The notes: a model not told the origin generated them from the sequence alone. A DNA stretch of 64,000 bases from Bacteroidota bacterium (GCA_027490225.1 JAIXYK010000044.1:62001-126000); one strand, 5' to 3'; shown: positions 9,568-18,813, numbered from the stretch's first letter. Made by a program: numbers and translations.

Positions 9568-10527
9568 ATGGAAATTCAAAAAGTTTTAGTTATTCAAACC
9601 GCATTTATTGGAGATGTAATTCTTGCAACACCAATTATTGAGGCCATTCATCAGCATTCTTCCGCTATTCAAATTGATGTATTGGTTAGAAAGGGAAATG
9701 AATCACTTTTTGAAAATCATCCTTTTATTAATGAGGTAATAGTTTGGAATAAAAAAGAGAATAAATACCGAAACTTATTTGCTCTTTTACAAAAAATAAG
9801 AAAGACAAAATACAGCGCAGTTGTTAATTGTCAGCGTTTTGCAGCAGCGGGTTTGCTCACAATTCTTTCAAAAGCAAAAATTAAAATTGGTTTCGATAAA
9901 AATCCATTTTCGGCATTTTTCACTTTTAAATTGCCTCATCAAATTAACAATGGTTTGCATGAATGTGCGCGCAATTTGACGCTTTTACAGCCATTATCCA
10001 TTACGGGAAATATTCAACCTAAAATTTATCCTCCAAAACTAAATTTTGAACCTGCTCGGCCTTACATCTGCTTAGCGCCTGCATCGGTTTGGTTTACCAA
10101 GCAATGGCCAGCCGAAAAATGGGTAGAGTTGATCGCAATCATTTCAGAAAAACATACCATTTACTTAACAGGAGCGCCAACAGATAAAGCATTGTGCGAC
10201 GAAATAATCGAAAAGTCAAATAGGAAAAACACCATTAATCTTTGTGGGAAATTAAGTCTATTACAATCAGCAGCTTTATTTAAAACGGCTGAAATGAATT
10301 ACGTAAACGATTCGGCACCTATGCATTTATGTTCGGCAGTAAATGCGCCTGTAACGGCTATTTATTGCAGCACTATTCCTGAATTTGGTTTTGGTCCATT
10401 ATCAGACGATAGTCATATTATTCAGACAAAAGAAAAATTAAGCTGCCGACCTTGCGGATTACATGGATTTAAAGCTTGTCCAGAAAAACATTTTAAGTGT
10501 GCTTGGGAAATTGAGGTAATGAAATGA
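9568..10527 (+). CDS. Family 9 glycosyltransferase (LPS heptosyltransferase-like)
   Basis: The protein resembles ADP-heptose:LPS heptosyltransferases (GT9, GT-B fold) that build the inner core of lipopolysaccharide at the cytoplasmic face of the inner membrane. The N-terminus has the family's VIQTAFIGDVILATP motif (residues ~8-22). The C-terminal half has APASVWFTKQWP, an acceptor/donor-site stretch, and VNDSAPMHLCSAV, which corresponds to the conserved NDSGPMHLA donor motif. Length of 319 residues is normal. The acceptor sugar cannot be told from sequence, so I give no gene symbol. It follows dapD by 8 bases. Confidence 0.88.
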   Translation: MEIQKVLVIQTAFIGDVILATPIIEAIHQHSSAIQIDVLVRKGNESLFENHPFINEVIVWNKKENKYRNLFALLQKIRKTKYSAVVNCQRFAAAGLLTILSKAKIKIGFDKNPFSAFFTFKLPHQINNGLHECARNLTLLQPLSITGNIQPKIYPPKLNFEPARPYICLAPASVWFTKQWPAEKWVELIAIISEKHTIYLTGAPTDKALCDEIIEKSNRKNTINLCGKLSLLQSAALFKTAEMNYVNDSAPMHLCSAVNAPVTAIYCSTIPEFGFGPLSDDSHIIQTKEKLSCRPCGLHGFKACPEKHFKCAWEIEVMK

Positions 10528-10538
10528 AAAACCATTTT

Positions 10539-10570
10539 TAATAGCCCATGGTTTAAACCATGGGCTATTA
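10539..10570. repeat. Perfect 32-base palindrome (REP-like)
   Basis: TAATAGCCCATGGTTT is followed directly by its exact reverse complement, with no loop. It lies between two convergent genes (stops at 10527 and 10579). Neither side has a long T-run, so it is not a standard terminator, although a cruciform or hairpin here could still end transcription. The CCATGG...TTTAAA core is related to the tandem units at 24116-24183, which suggests a dispersed repeat family. Confidence 0.7.
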
Positions 10571-10578
10571 AAACAAAC

Positions 10579-11334
10579 TCAAATCACCTCCAAATCGGCC
10601 ATTAATATCCAGCCTTCGTTCCCATCAGGAATTTTAACTTTTACCCAATCGCCAACTTGGTCGGTAATGCTTACAAATGTGCCGGCATGCACCACAAAAA
10701 GGCTGGTGCCGCTCTCCGCAGGAGAACTTTTTACAGATACACTTCCTGAGAATACAATTGCTTCTTTTACTGTTTCTTGGTATTGTTTGGCCGACCAAGC
10801 CATTCCGAAGGTAAATAAAGATAAAAAGGACAAGATAAGACCCAGGTAAAATCCTGTCTTCTTAATTCCAACTGAGTTGCCTACAATATAAAATATCCAT
10901 CCTAAAGCACTGAATGTAAAAAACAATAAGAAAAATACTGCCCAAGTATCAGTAGATAGGGCATTTCTTAATTGCTTGGCCCATCTGAAATAAAACAATT
11001 CAGGAATAGGTTCAATTCTGTCTTGGATCTTGGCATTAGCTAAATTGAGGTTACTTTGAACGTCAGCATCATCGGGATTTAAACGCAATGCTCGGTGATA
11101 ATTAAGAATTGCATTAGGAAAATCTGTTAATTTAAAATATGAATTCCCAAGGTTGTAATACAATACCGCAGATTCTAGTTTGTTTTCTTTGAGCACTTGC
11201 TCATATAAGAGCACTGCTTTTTTAAAGTCATTTGATGTATAAGCTTTATTAGCATCAGCAAAAATTGCATCCGGAGAAAGCGCTTTTGCAAAAGGAGATA
11301 AGGCAACTAAAAGAATAAAAAAGATGGATTTCAT
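10579..11334 (-). CDS. batE: BatE, TPR and SH3-domain protein
   Basis: The last gene of the bat operon. It has a signal peptide (residues 1-19), three TPR-like helical pairs (about 25-110, for example SAVLYYNLGNSYFKL), two membrane segments (about 128-185) and a bacterial SH3 domain at the C-terminus (about 190-251, VGDWVKVKIPDGNEGWI). BatE proteins are thought to act in the periplasm or at the inner membrane with BatA-D; their exact task is not established, though the locus affects aerotolerance in Bacteroides. The start ATG overlaps the batD stop codon by four bases (ATGA), so the two are translationally coupled. Confidence 0.88.
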   Translation of the reverse strand: MKSIFFILLVALSPFAKALSPDAIFADANKAYTSNDFKKAVLLYEQVLKENKLESAVLYYNLGNSYFKLTDFPNAILNYHRALRLNPDDADVQSNLNLANAKIQDRIEPIPELFYFRWAKQLRNALSTDTWAVFFLLFFTFSALGWIFYIVGNSVGIKKTGFYLGLILSFLSLFTFGMAWSAKQYQETVKEAIVFSGSVSVKSSPAESGTSLFVVHAGTFVSITDQVGDWVKVKIPDGNEGWILMADLEVI

Positions 11335-13145
11335 GCCTTTAACTGTTGATCAATTTTATTTAAAACTTGTATTGTTTCAGTGTATAAATCTTCCATTTCC
11401 GAAGTTCCACCTGGTGCATATCTTGCAAATTCGCAACTGTCGATAATTTTCAAAAGCGACAGAACATTTTCTTCCGGAACTTGATGCTGGGTTAACTTTG
11501 CTTTTATTGCATCTTTTGATAATTCAGCAACTGGCATTTGAAGCTTATCGCTTAAATAACCATTTAAAGCCTTATAAACTTCTTCATAATACGCAAGTTT
11601 GTTATTTGCAACCAATAATTCTTTTGCTTTTTTAAGCCGTTTCTGCGCCATCGAACCTGCTTCTTTTTTTCGATACGTGCCAATATTATTCGTCCTTTCA
11701 GCAGATCTCCTTCTCACAATTAGTAAAACAATAAGCGCCAATGGTGGGAAAGACATCAAAGAATAAAATCCTGTTGAACCAAAGAAATGGTTGGTTTGAA
11801 TAGGTTTCAGTTCAGAATTGCCTGTATGAATAAAGCGAATATCAGAAGCCAATTTCTTAACACCAGTTTGCGAACCTCCTCTATTTACAACTATTTGATC
11901 TCCACTAGTTTTTTCAACTTCCAATTGTATTTTAGGAATTGTAATTGTTTGATAAACTTTTTTATTGGGATCAAAATAGGAAAAAGTAAATGGCCCAACG
12001 GCATAACTTCCACCAGCGCGAGGAATCATAAGGTATTCGAAAGTTCTTTTACCAGTCATTCCGCCTTCTGCGACATTTATTTCATCGTTAATCTGAGGAT
12101 CGTACACTTCAAATTCTGTAGGAAACTGAATAGGCAAATTTTCCAATAGTTTTAAATTACCTTTCCCACTCAATGTAATTTTATAATTTACTGCATCACC
12201 AGCTTTGAGCGCGGTTTTATCTGTTTTGGCAGAAATAGAAAAATAACCTACAGCACCATTAAAATCTGCAGGTTTACCAGAAGCTGGGTGAGGTAAAATT
12301 TCTAATTGTAATGACTTGCTTCTTACTTTAACTTCTGCATCTCTGTAACTTCCACCGAAAAACTGGTCAAAAATACTTTGAGATTGCACCTTTTCTCTCA
12401 CCAGGCAAGTAGCATCTAAAGATGGAACTTCTAGTTTTCCACTTTTCTGAGGAAACAATAGTGTTTTCTTTAGTTCAGCCGTGTAATAGTTGCTTCCATT
12501 ATAACTTTCGGTAACCAGCTTATCATTTTTAATCGACTTTATCTCCTCCGAATAATAACCATTAAACGTTGGGAATTTCAAATCAGAAAAACTGATTTGG
12601 TTATACTTTGAATAAATCTTGTAAGTAACTGTAATTTGCTCGCCTAAATAAGCTTTGCTTTTATCTACAATTGCCCTAATAAATAGGTTATCACCAGCAT
12701 TTACGGCTCCCCCTTTTGCGGAATTTCCTCCCTGGTTTCCTCCTTGTTGTTTATTTGCTGCATTTCCTTTTAAAACTTCAATTTCTACAGCATTACTTTT
12801 TACCCTTCCATTTCCAACAACAATTGAAGCTGCTCCAATTGTAAATTTACCTTCTTTTTTTGGAGCTAAAATAAAGGAGTATGTAAGCGCTTGCGCATAA
12901 TTTCCGTTTACTATTTGAATACTTGAACTTTGGTTAGGTCCAGAATATACATCAAAAGAAGATAAGTCTGGGCCTGAAAAACCAGAAGCTGAAGAATTAA
13001 TAGAATATTGCAATTGGAAACGTTCTCCAACAACTAACTGCCTTTTAGAAACATTTGCAGAAAATTTTATCTCCTGAGATTTCCCAGAAAAAACTATCAA
13101 AACAAATGAAATACAAAAAAGTATTTTTTTCATAATTGTGCTCAT
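11331..13145 (-). CDS. batD: BatD, membrane-anchored protein with oxygen-tolerance domain
   Basis: BatD proteins have a signal peptide, a long periplasmic beta-rich region and one membrane anchor. Here the signal peptide is MKKILFCISFVLIVFSGKSQ, the beta-rich region covers about 30-430 with repeated Ig-like stretches (GDAVNYKITLSGKGNLKLL), a transmembrane helix follows near 445-465, and a cytoplasmic helical tail ends the protein. I chose the ATG at 13145, which overlaps the batC stop codon as TAATG; a second ATG at 13133 begins the signal peptide directly and is also possible. The frame opens further upstream only at a TTG. The stop overlaps batE (ATGA). Confidence 0.88.
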   Translation of the reverse strand: MSTIMKKILFCISFVLIVFSGKSQEIKFSANVSKRQLVVGERFQLQYSINSSASGFSGPDLSSFDVYSGPNQSSSIQIVNGNYAQALTYSFILAPKKEGKFTIGAASIVVGNGRVKSNAVEIEVLKGNAANKQQGGNQGGNSAKGGAVNAGDNLFIRAIVDKSKAYLGEQITVTYKIYSKYNQISFSDLKFPTFNGYYSEEIKSIKNDKLVTESYNGSNYYTAELKKTLLFPQKSGKLEVPSLDATCLVREKVQSQSIFDQFFGGSYRDAEVKVRSKSLQLEILPHPASGKPADFNGAVGYFSISAKTDKTALKAGDAVNYKITLSGKGNLKLLENLPIQFPTEFEVYDPQINDEINVAEGGMTGKRTFEYLMIPRAGGSYAVGPFTFSYFDPNKKVYQTITIPKIQLEVEKTSGDQIVVNRGGSQTGVKKLASDIRFIHTGNSELKPIQTNHFFGSTGFYSLMSFPPLALIVLLIVRRRSAERTNNIGTYRKKEAGSMAQKRLKKAKELLVANNKLAYYEEVYKALNGYLSDKLQMPVAELSKDAIKAKLTQHQVPEENVLSLLKIIDSCEFARYAPGGTSEMEDLYTETIQVLNKIDQQLKA

Positions 13146-13810
13146 TACCAATCTTTTCCTGTTGCTGCTTGTCCAGCTTTTGTTGCTTTTTTATCTGTTT
13201 TCTTCCTTAACTCTTTCTCATCTCTGTTCAATGCATCTAGCATGCGTTCAGCATCCTCTTGATTAAGATTCTGTTTCTTTTCCTCTTTTTGCTGTTGGTC
13301 TTTTTGCTGTTGTTTTTGTTGGTCCTTTTTGTCTTGATCTTTATTCTGATTTTTCTGTTGTTGTTTTTGCTGCTGCTGCTGTTGTTGCTGTTGCAGTTTT
13401 TTTAAAGCATAAGACAAATTGTACCTGGTATCTTCTGCATCAGGTTTCAATTTTAAGGCTTTTTTGTAAGCTTCTGCACTTTCAGCGTATGCTTTATCCT
13501 GCAACAAAGAATTTCCTAAGTTATGATAGGCAGAAGCTTGTTGATTTGGGTCTTTAGATTTTTGAATCAAGCTGTCCATTATAACAGAAGATTCTTTATA
13601 TTTTTTCTGCTTATAAAGTGCGTTCGACAAGTTGTATTTCCCAACATAGGAATCAGGTTTCTTCTCTAAGCCTTTTCTGTATTCAATTTCAGCTTCATTA
13701 AATTTCCCTTTTTTATACAACTCATTTCCTTTGCGCAAATGCCCGCCATCTTGTTGGGAAAATGCAGCAAGCACCGGAAATAATAAGAGGAATAAAATTA
13801 ATTTTTTCAT
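13145..13810 (-). CDS. batC: BatC, TPR protein with a Gln/Lys-rich tail
   Basis: A 221-residue protein with a signal peptide (1-18), TPR repeats (about 24-125, such as ASAYHNLGNSLLQDKAYAES) and a highly biased C-terminal region. Residues ~127-180 are almost only Q, K, N and D, including nine consecutive Q residues coded by CAG/CAA codons. BatC is the TPR member of the Bat complex and is probably periplasmic. The Q-tract is the sort of sequence that changes length by slippage, and may be a flexible linker. It overlaps batB by four bases (ATGA) and batD by one base. Confidence 0.88.
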   Translation of the reverse strand: MKKLILFLLLFPVLAAFSQQDGGHLRKGNELYKKGKFNEAEIEYRKGLEKKPDSYVGKYNLSNALYKQKKYKESSVIMDSLIQKSKDPNQQASAYHNLGNSLLQDKAYAESAEAYKKALKLKPDAEDTRYNLSYALKKLQQQQQQQQQKQQQKNQNKDQDKKDQQKQQQKDQQQKEEKKQNLNQEDAERMLDALNRDEKELRKKTDKKATKAGQAATGKDW

Positions 13811-14856
13811 TTATTTCTTTTAGTAGTTCCAAATAAATTCACTTTTTTAGAAATGGCACTTCTGCGCTCATTCATCAAAAACTCAAGCAATAAAATTAAT
13901 AAACCAAATCCTAAAAACCATTGAAATCGGTCTTCATAATCTGTAAACGTTTTTGTACCAAAATCGGTCTTTTGCATGGCGTTAATTTGGGTGAATAATT
14001 CCTCCAAACCAATATCGCTTGTTGACGATTGCACAAATTTTCCACCTCCAGCAGCTGCTACTTCATTCAACATTTGTGGATTCATTCTGCTAATTACCGT
14101 TGTTCCATTCTCATCTTTCTTATAACCCAGCTTTTCGCCATTTTCATTGATATCTGGAATTGGAGCTCCACTTTCTGAACCTATTCCCAAAGTATGAACA
14201 AAAATTCCTAATTGCTTGGCACTTTTTGCTTCTTCAATGGCATCATCTTCATGATTTTCTCCGTCAGAAATTACAATAATAGCTTTATTCCTAACTCCGC
14301 CTTTTGGCAAGGCTTTCACGGCTGTATTAATTGCTGCACCAATAGCAGTTCCTTGAGTTTGAACGCTTCTATTGTCGACCGTTGCCAAAAACAATTTTGC
14401 TGCGGCATAATCAGATGTAAATGGCAATTGTAAATAGGCATCGCCTGCAAAAATTACTATTCCCAACCTATCGTCGTGTAAATTGTCTATTAACTTACTG
14501 ATTGCTTGTTTCGCACGGTCTAACCTATTAGGCCGAATATCTTCCGCCAACATACTATTAGAAACATCTAATGCAATTATCAAATCTACACCTTGGCGCT
14601 TTACTTCTTCATATTTACTTCCTATTTGAGGATTCGCCAGACCAACTATCAACAATATATAAGCAATAAAAAGCAAAACAAACTTCCAGGTAGTTCGTGC
14701 ATTCGATTTATCTGGCATGAGCAAGTCCATCAGCTTTTGCTCACCAAATCGTTGAATCGCTTTTTTCTTCCACGACATTCTAAATGCAAACAACATGGCG
14801 AAGAAAGGCAGCAAAGCTAATCCCCATAAAAATAATGGATAGGCGAATTTAAACAT
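13807..14856 (-). CDS. batB: BatB, membrane-anchored von Willebrand factor A protein
   Basis: The 349-residue protein has membrane helices near 8-28 and 58-78, a von Willebrand A domain (about 88-280) and a C-terminal membrane helix (about 312-330). The metal-ion site DxSxS is intact at D97, S99 and S101, and a later TDGEN-like ISDGENHEDD is present. It is a paralogue of BatA, with which it probably forms a complex at the inner membrane. Three bases separate it from the batA stop; the stop overlaps the batC start. Confidence 0.92.
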   Translation of the reverse strand: MFKFAYPLFLWGLALLPFFAMLFAFRMSWKKKAIQRFGEQKLMDLLMPDKSNARTTWKFVLLFIAYILLIVGLANPQIGSKYEEVKRQGVDLIIALDVSNSMLAEDIRPNRLDRAKQAISKLIDNLHDDRLGIVIFAGDAYLQLPFTSDYAAAKLFLATVDNRSVQTQGTAIGAAINTAVKALPKGGVRNKAIIVISDGENHEDDAIEEAKSAKQLGIFVHTLGIGSESGAPIPDINENGEKLGYKKDENGTTVISRMNPQMLNEVAAAGGGKFVQSSTSDIGLEELFTQINAMQKTDFGTKTFTDYEDRFQWFLGFGLLILLLEFLMNERRSAISKKVNLFGTTKRNK

Positions 14857-14859
14857 AGC

Positions 14860-15888
14860 TTAAGGGATTGAACGCATTAAAGTGTTTCTTAACAACCATT
14901 CTATGCACAATAGCAACGCAGCAAAAAAAGCAAAAGGCCAAAACTCTTCCTTTTTCTTTCTAAATTCAGTAACATCAAACTTGGTTTTTTCCATCAAGTC
15001 AATTTGCTTGTAAATATCAGCAAGTCCAGCATTATTCGTAGCCCTGAAATATTTCCCATTTGTCATTTTCGAAATTTCTTTCAATAACGGCTCATCAATT
15101 TTTACAGGCACGTAATCAAAAATAAATTCACCATTCGGCAATTTACTGTAAGGAGAATAAGCCATTCCTTTTGTTCCAACACCAATCGTATAAACCCTGA
15201 TTCCATATTTCTGAGCAATTTCCGCAGCAGTTAATGGAGAAATTGAACCAACATTATTTTCCCCATCTGTTATTAAAATTATCACTTTACTATTTGCCTT
15301 GCTTTCACGCAACCTGTTTACACCAGTTGCGAGGCCCATTCCTATAGCAGTTCCATCAGCCAAAAAATTTGGTTCTACAGAAGTCAGCAAATTCTTCAAA
15401 ACGCTGTGGTCTATCGTCAATGGACATTGTGTAAAAGCTTCTCCCGAAAACACTACCAAACCTATTCTATCTGTTTCTCTACCATCTATAAATTCTATGG
15501 CCACACTTTTTGCAGCTTCTAGTCTGTTGGGTTTTAAATCTTTTGCCAGCATACTAGGCGACAAGTCCATTGCTAAAACGATGTCAATACCTTCAGTACT
15601 CATGTCTTGCCAAGATAATTTTGTTTGAGGTCTTGCCAAGGCTACTATTAACAAAACTACAGTTAAACTTCTCAATATGATTGGCAAGTGCATCAATTTC
15701 ACCACAATTGATTCTTTTCTTTTGGCAAATCCTGCTAAGGAAGAAATGGTTAATTCAGGTTTTCCAAATCTGCCTTTCCAGAAATACCAGGCCACCATTA
15801 AAGGCACCAAAATCAAAAGAAAAAGTACCCATTTGTGTGCAAATGTTATTTCATCTAACGGAGGAAAACTGTAATTATCCCAATTCAT
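14860..15888 (-). CDS. batA: BatA, membrane-anchored von Willebrand factor A protein
   Basis: A 342-residue VWA protein with membrane segments near 20-38 and 66-86 and another at the C-terminus (about 315-335). The DxSxS metal site is D108, S110, S112, followed by the family's PNRLEAAK segment and LITDGENNVG. BatA is the core of the Bacteroides aerotolerance locus; its ligand is not known. The start ATG overlaps the previous gene's stop by four bases (ATGA). Confidence 0.92.
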   Translation of the reverse strand: MNWDNYSFPPLDEITFAHKWVLFLLILVPLMVAWYFWKGRFGKPELTISSLAGFAKRKESIVVKLMHLPIILRSLTVVLLIVALARPQTKLSWQDMSTEGIDIVLAMDLSPSMLAKDLKPNRLEAAKSVAIEFIDGRETDRIGLVVFSGEAFTQCPLTIDHSVLKNLLTSVEPNFLADGTAIGMGLATGVNRLRESKANSKVIILITDGENNVGSISPLTAAEIAQKYGIRVYTIGVGTKGMAYSPYSKLPNGEFIFDYVPVKIDEPLLKEISKMTNGKYFRATNNAGLADIYKQIDLMEKTKFDVTEFRKKKEEFWPFAFFAALLLCIEWLLRNTLMRSIP

Positions 15889-16844
15889 TGTTTACCAGCC
15901 TCCTTTCCACTTGTTGGCTTAACTTCCGCAGGCTTTGTTGTCATAATAAACTCTCTGGCCATGCGCATACTTCTTTCGTGATCAGCAGGCAATGCTTCTT
16001 GCTTTGCAAATTTTATTAAATCGGCTAATGTGAGCAATTGACGCATTTGTTGCTGCGCTTCTTGAGAAAAATCGTTGTTTCTTAGCAACATTAAAGTTTC
16101 TTCAGTAGTTGATTCCATTGCAGGTAATTTAAACTGTTCTTCAATGTATTTTCTAAGCGTATCAGTAATATCCGATTGGTATTGTTTCGATTTTCCTTCT
16201 TGCCAGACTTTCTCTTTTTCAATAACATCAAGCGCCGAAAGTGCCAATTGCCAGGCTGGAATTTTGGGAGCAGCAGGTTTAATTTCTGCTGCGGGCTTTT
16301 TCTTGTTTAACCATAAATAAATGCCAGCCACTAAAATCGCAACCAGCACCAATCCTCCGATAATCCAGGGAATGTATTCTCCAATTTCGAATGGCACATC
16401 CAAAACATCTCTTATGTCTTTAATGGCTTTTGTGGTGTCTACAGGAATAGTTAATACATCTATCAGCAAACCATCACTAATAATGGAATTGGTATCGCCT
16501 GTTGCCTTTATAAAATCGAAACTAAATACTGGCAAAGTATGTCGCCCACTATCGAATGATGTAATATTTATTTTCTGTATCAATCGCATTCCATTACCAG
16601 TGGAATCTGGAATGGTATCAATCGCACTTTCATTTACTATATCGAAATGAGTTCCCAATGAATCTTTAAAAATCGGCCAAATCAAACGTTCTCCTTTTGG
16701 AACATTTGCATTTAACTCAATTTGAGCCTGGTCACCAATTCTTATTTTATACTTATCGCTTTTAGCATATGCTTGTTGGGCTCTAAGTGTTAAATTAAAA
16801 CTTAGAAACAAAACCAACAAAAACAGATATTTTAATCGGTTCAT
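15885..16844 (-). CDS. BatD/DUF4381-like membrane protein of the bat operon
   Basis: This 319-residue protein has a signal peptide (1-22), a periplasmic beta-rich region (about 25-155, GERLIWPIFKDSLGTHFDIV), one membrane helix (about 160-182, YIPWIIGGLVLVAILVAG) and a cytoplasmic helical tail with many K, E and Q residues. The layout is that of a short BatD with a DUF4381-like tail, and such genes are common between DUF58 and batA in Bacteroidota. It is coupled by ATGA overlaps on both sides, so it almost surely acts with the Bat proteins. No catalytic motif is visible. Confidence 0.75.
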   Translation of the reverse strand: MNRLKYLFLLVLFLSFNLTLRAQQAYAKSDKYKIRIGDQAQIELNANVPKGERLIWPIFKDSLGTHFDIVNESAIDTIPDSTGNGMRLIQKINITSFDSGRHTLPVFSFDFIKATGDTNSIISDGLLIDVLTIPVDTTKAIKDIRDVLDVPFEIGEYIPWIIGGLVLVAILVAGIYLWLNKKKPAAEIKPAAPKIPAWQLALSALDVIEKEKVWQEGKSKQYQSDITDTLRKYIEEQFKLPAMESTTEETLMLLRNNDFSQEAQQQMRQLLTLADLIKFAKQEALPADHERSMRMAREFIMTTKPAEVKPTSGKEAGKQ

Positions 16845-17713
16845 CTTGTTCCTCTTCTTTTAAACAAATTACTTAATGGTTGAATATAACTTCTATTAGT
16901 ATGTAATACAGTCATATCAACACCGGCACGGGCAAAAGTTGAATTAATTATTTCTTCTTGTTTCTTATAATGCACTTCATATTGTTTCCGTACATTTCTA
17001 TCGGAAGTATCCACCCAAATAGACTTTCCAGTTTCTGCGTCTTTAAATCTTACCAAACCTGCATCTGGCAATGTTTCTTCTCTTGGGTCTAACACCCTCA
17101 GTGCAACTAAATCGTGTTTTTTTGCTGCAATTTTCAAAACAGCTTCATATCCGCTAGCCATAAAATCTGATAACAAAAATGCTGTACATCTTTTCTTGGC
17201 AATATTGGTTAAGAATCTCAACGCCTCGTTTATATCTGTTGCTTTATTCTCAGGTGTAAAATCAATCAATTCCCTAATAATTCTCAGGGTATGAGACTTC
17301 CCTTTTTTAGGTGGAATATACTTTTCAATCTTATCGCTAAAAAAAATCACGCCGATTTTATCGTTGTTTTGCATGGCCGAAAAAGCCAATACAGCACAAA
17401 CTTCTGTCACCAAATCCATTTTAAACTGCACCTGTGTTCCAAAATCTTTCGAACCACTCACATCCACCACCAACATAATGGTTAATTCTCTTTCCTCCTC
17501 ATACACCTTCACATACGGGTGATTCAAACGAGCCGATACATTCCAGTCTATCGTTCTAACATCGTCTCCAGCTTGGTATTCGCGCACCTCACTAAACGAC
17601 ATACCTCTCCCCTTAAAAGCACTATGATATTGTCCCGAAAACAATTGGGCCGAGAGCCCCCTGCTTTTAATTTCAAGCTTCCTTACCTTTTTTAATAATT
17701 CTTTGGTTTCCAA
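16841..17713 (-). CDS. DUF58 family protein, TTG start
   Basis: DUF58 proteins have a degenerate von Willebrand A fold and are regularly found beside MoxR ATPases. The protein shows the family's GxG-MSFSEVREYQAGDDVR region (about 35-53), IDWNVSARL, and a VWA-type DVSGS at 84-88. It appears soluble. The start is a TTG at 17713: the codon just upstream in frame is TAA, and the first internal Met is residue 38, inside the conserved core, so TTG is the only credible start. The N-terminal residues METKELLKKVRK are typical of the family. MoxR lies 12 bases upstream. Confidence 0.9.
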   Translation of the reverse strand: METKELLKKVRKLEIKSRGLSAQLFSGQYHSAFKGRGMSFSEVREYQAGDDVRTIDWNVSARLNHPYVKVYEEERELTIMLVVDVSGSKDFGTQVQFKMDLVTEVCAVLAFSAMQNNDKIGVIFFSDKIEKYIPPKKGKSHTLRIIRELIDFTPENKATDINEALRFLTNIAKKRCTAFLLSDFMASGYEAVLKIAAKKHDLVALRVLDPREETLPDAGLVRFKDAETGKSIWVDTSDRNVRKQYEVHYKKQEEIINSTFARAGVDMTVLHTNRSYIQPLSNLFKRRGTR

Positions 17714-17725
17714 TTATCTCAACAA

Positions 17726-18712
17726 TTATGGAACTTCAACGGTATTCAAAATTTCGTTTACAATTTGTTCTGTCGTAATATTCTCAGCTTCTGCTTCGTA
17801 AGTAAGACCAATTCTATGTCTTAACACATCCATACAAACCGCACGCACATCTTCAGGAATCACATAACCTCTGCGTTTTATAAATGCATAAGCTTTTGCT
17901 GCAATTGCCAAACTTATAGAAGCACGAGGAGATGCGCCAAAACTAATCAACGATTGGTATTTTGCCAATCCGTGGTCTTTTGGAAAACGGGTAGCAAACA
18001 CAATATCGATGATGTATTTCTCAATTTTTTCGTCCATGTAAACTTCGCGTACTATACTTCTTGCACGAATTATTTGGTCGGTGCTTACTACCTTGTTTGG
18101 TTTTGGAAATTCAGCAGCTAAATTCTCACGTACAATCTTACGTTCATCCTCTTTTGTAGGGTAACTAATTACCACTTTCATCATAAATCGGTCAACCTGC
18201 GCCTCAGGCAATGGGTAAGTTCCCTCCTGCTCTACCGGATTTTGCGTAGCCAATACCAAAAATGGCTCAGGTAATTTATGTGTTGTATCGCCTATGGTCA
18301 CATTTCTTTCTTGCATCGCTTCCAAGAGCGCACTTTGCACTTTTGCCGGCGCACGATTTATCTCATCGGCCAATATGAAATTCGCAAAAACAGGCCCTTT
18401 ACGAACTGAGAACTGCTCTTGTTTTTGACTATAAATCATTGTACCAATTAAATCCGCGGGTAACAAATCGGGAGTAAACTGAATTCTACTAAATTGTGCA
18501 TCAATTGCCTGCGCCAAAGTTTTAATAGCCAGCGTTTTTGCCAAACCTGGCACCCCTTCTAACAAAATATGCCCGTTTGCCAACAAGCCAATCAATAACC
18601 TATCGAGCATGTATCTTTGCCCAATAATCACTTTATCTAACTCTAAATTAAGTAGTTCTATAAATGCACTCTCCCGCTCAATCCTCTCATTTAGTTCACG
18701 AATGTCTGTCAT
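17726..18712 (-). CDS. MoxR-type AAA+ ATPase
   Basis: MoxR ATPases are chaperone-like AAA+ proteins that act with VWA-domain partners. The 328-residue protein has a Walker A (GVPGLAKT, 53-60), Walker B (FILADE, 112-117), a sensor-1 stretch ATQNPVEQEGTYP and an arginine-finger segment EAQVDRF. The frame opens at 18754, but the ATG at 18712 begins the normal N-terminus (MTDIRELNERIE). It heads the operon that runs to batE, with a likely promoter upstream. Confidence 0.94.
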   Translation of the reverse strand: MTDIRELNERIERESAFIELLNLELDKVIIGQRYMLDRLLIGLLANGHILLEGVPGLAKTLAIKTLAQAIDAQFSRIQFTPDLLPADLIGTMIYSQKQEQFSVRKGPVFANFILADEINRAPAKVQSALLEAMQERNVTIGDTTHKLPEPFLVLATQNPVEQEGTYPLPEAQVDRFMMKVVISYPTKEDERKIVRENLAAEFPKPNKVVSTDQIIRARSIVREVYMDEKIEKYIIDIVFATRFPKDHGLAKYQSLISFGASPRASISLAIAAKAYAFIKRRGYVIPEDVRAVCMDVLRHRIGLTYEAEAENITTEQIVNEILNTVEVP

Positions 18713-18736
18713 TGTTATTGTTTTAAAATTGCCGCG

Positions 18737-18744
18737 CAAAGTAA
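18737..18744 (-). promoter_or_regulatory. Weak -7 promoter candidate of the moxR-bat operon
   Basis: On the minus strand TTACTTTG resembles TAnnTTTG with one misplaced base. It lies about 25 bases before the moxR ATG, and a TTG stands about 21 bases further upstream. Confidence 0.3.
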
Positions 18745-18813
18745 ACGTAAACAATCCCTCATTTCAATACCCAAAAACTTAAAAAATGTTAACAAAATAC
18801 TTTTCATTTTTTG

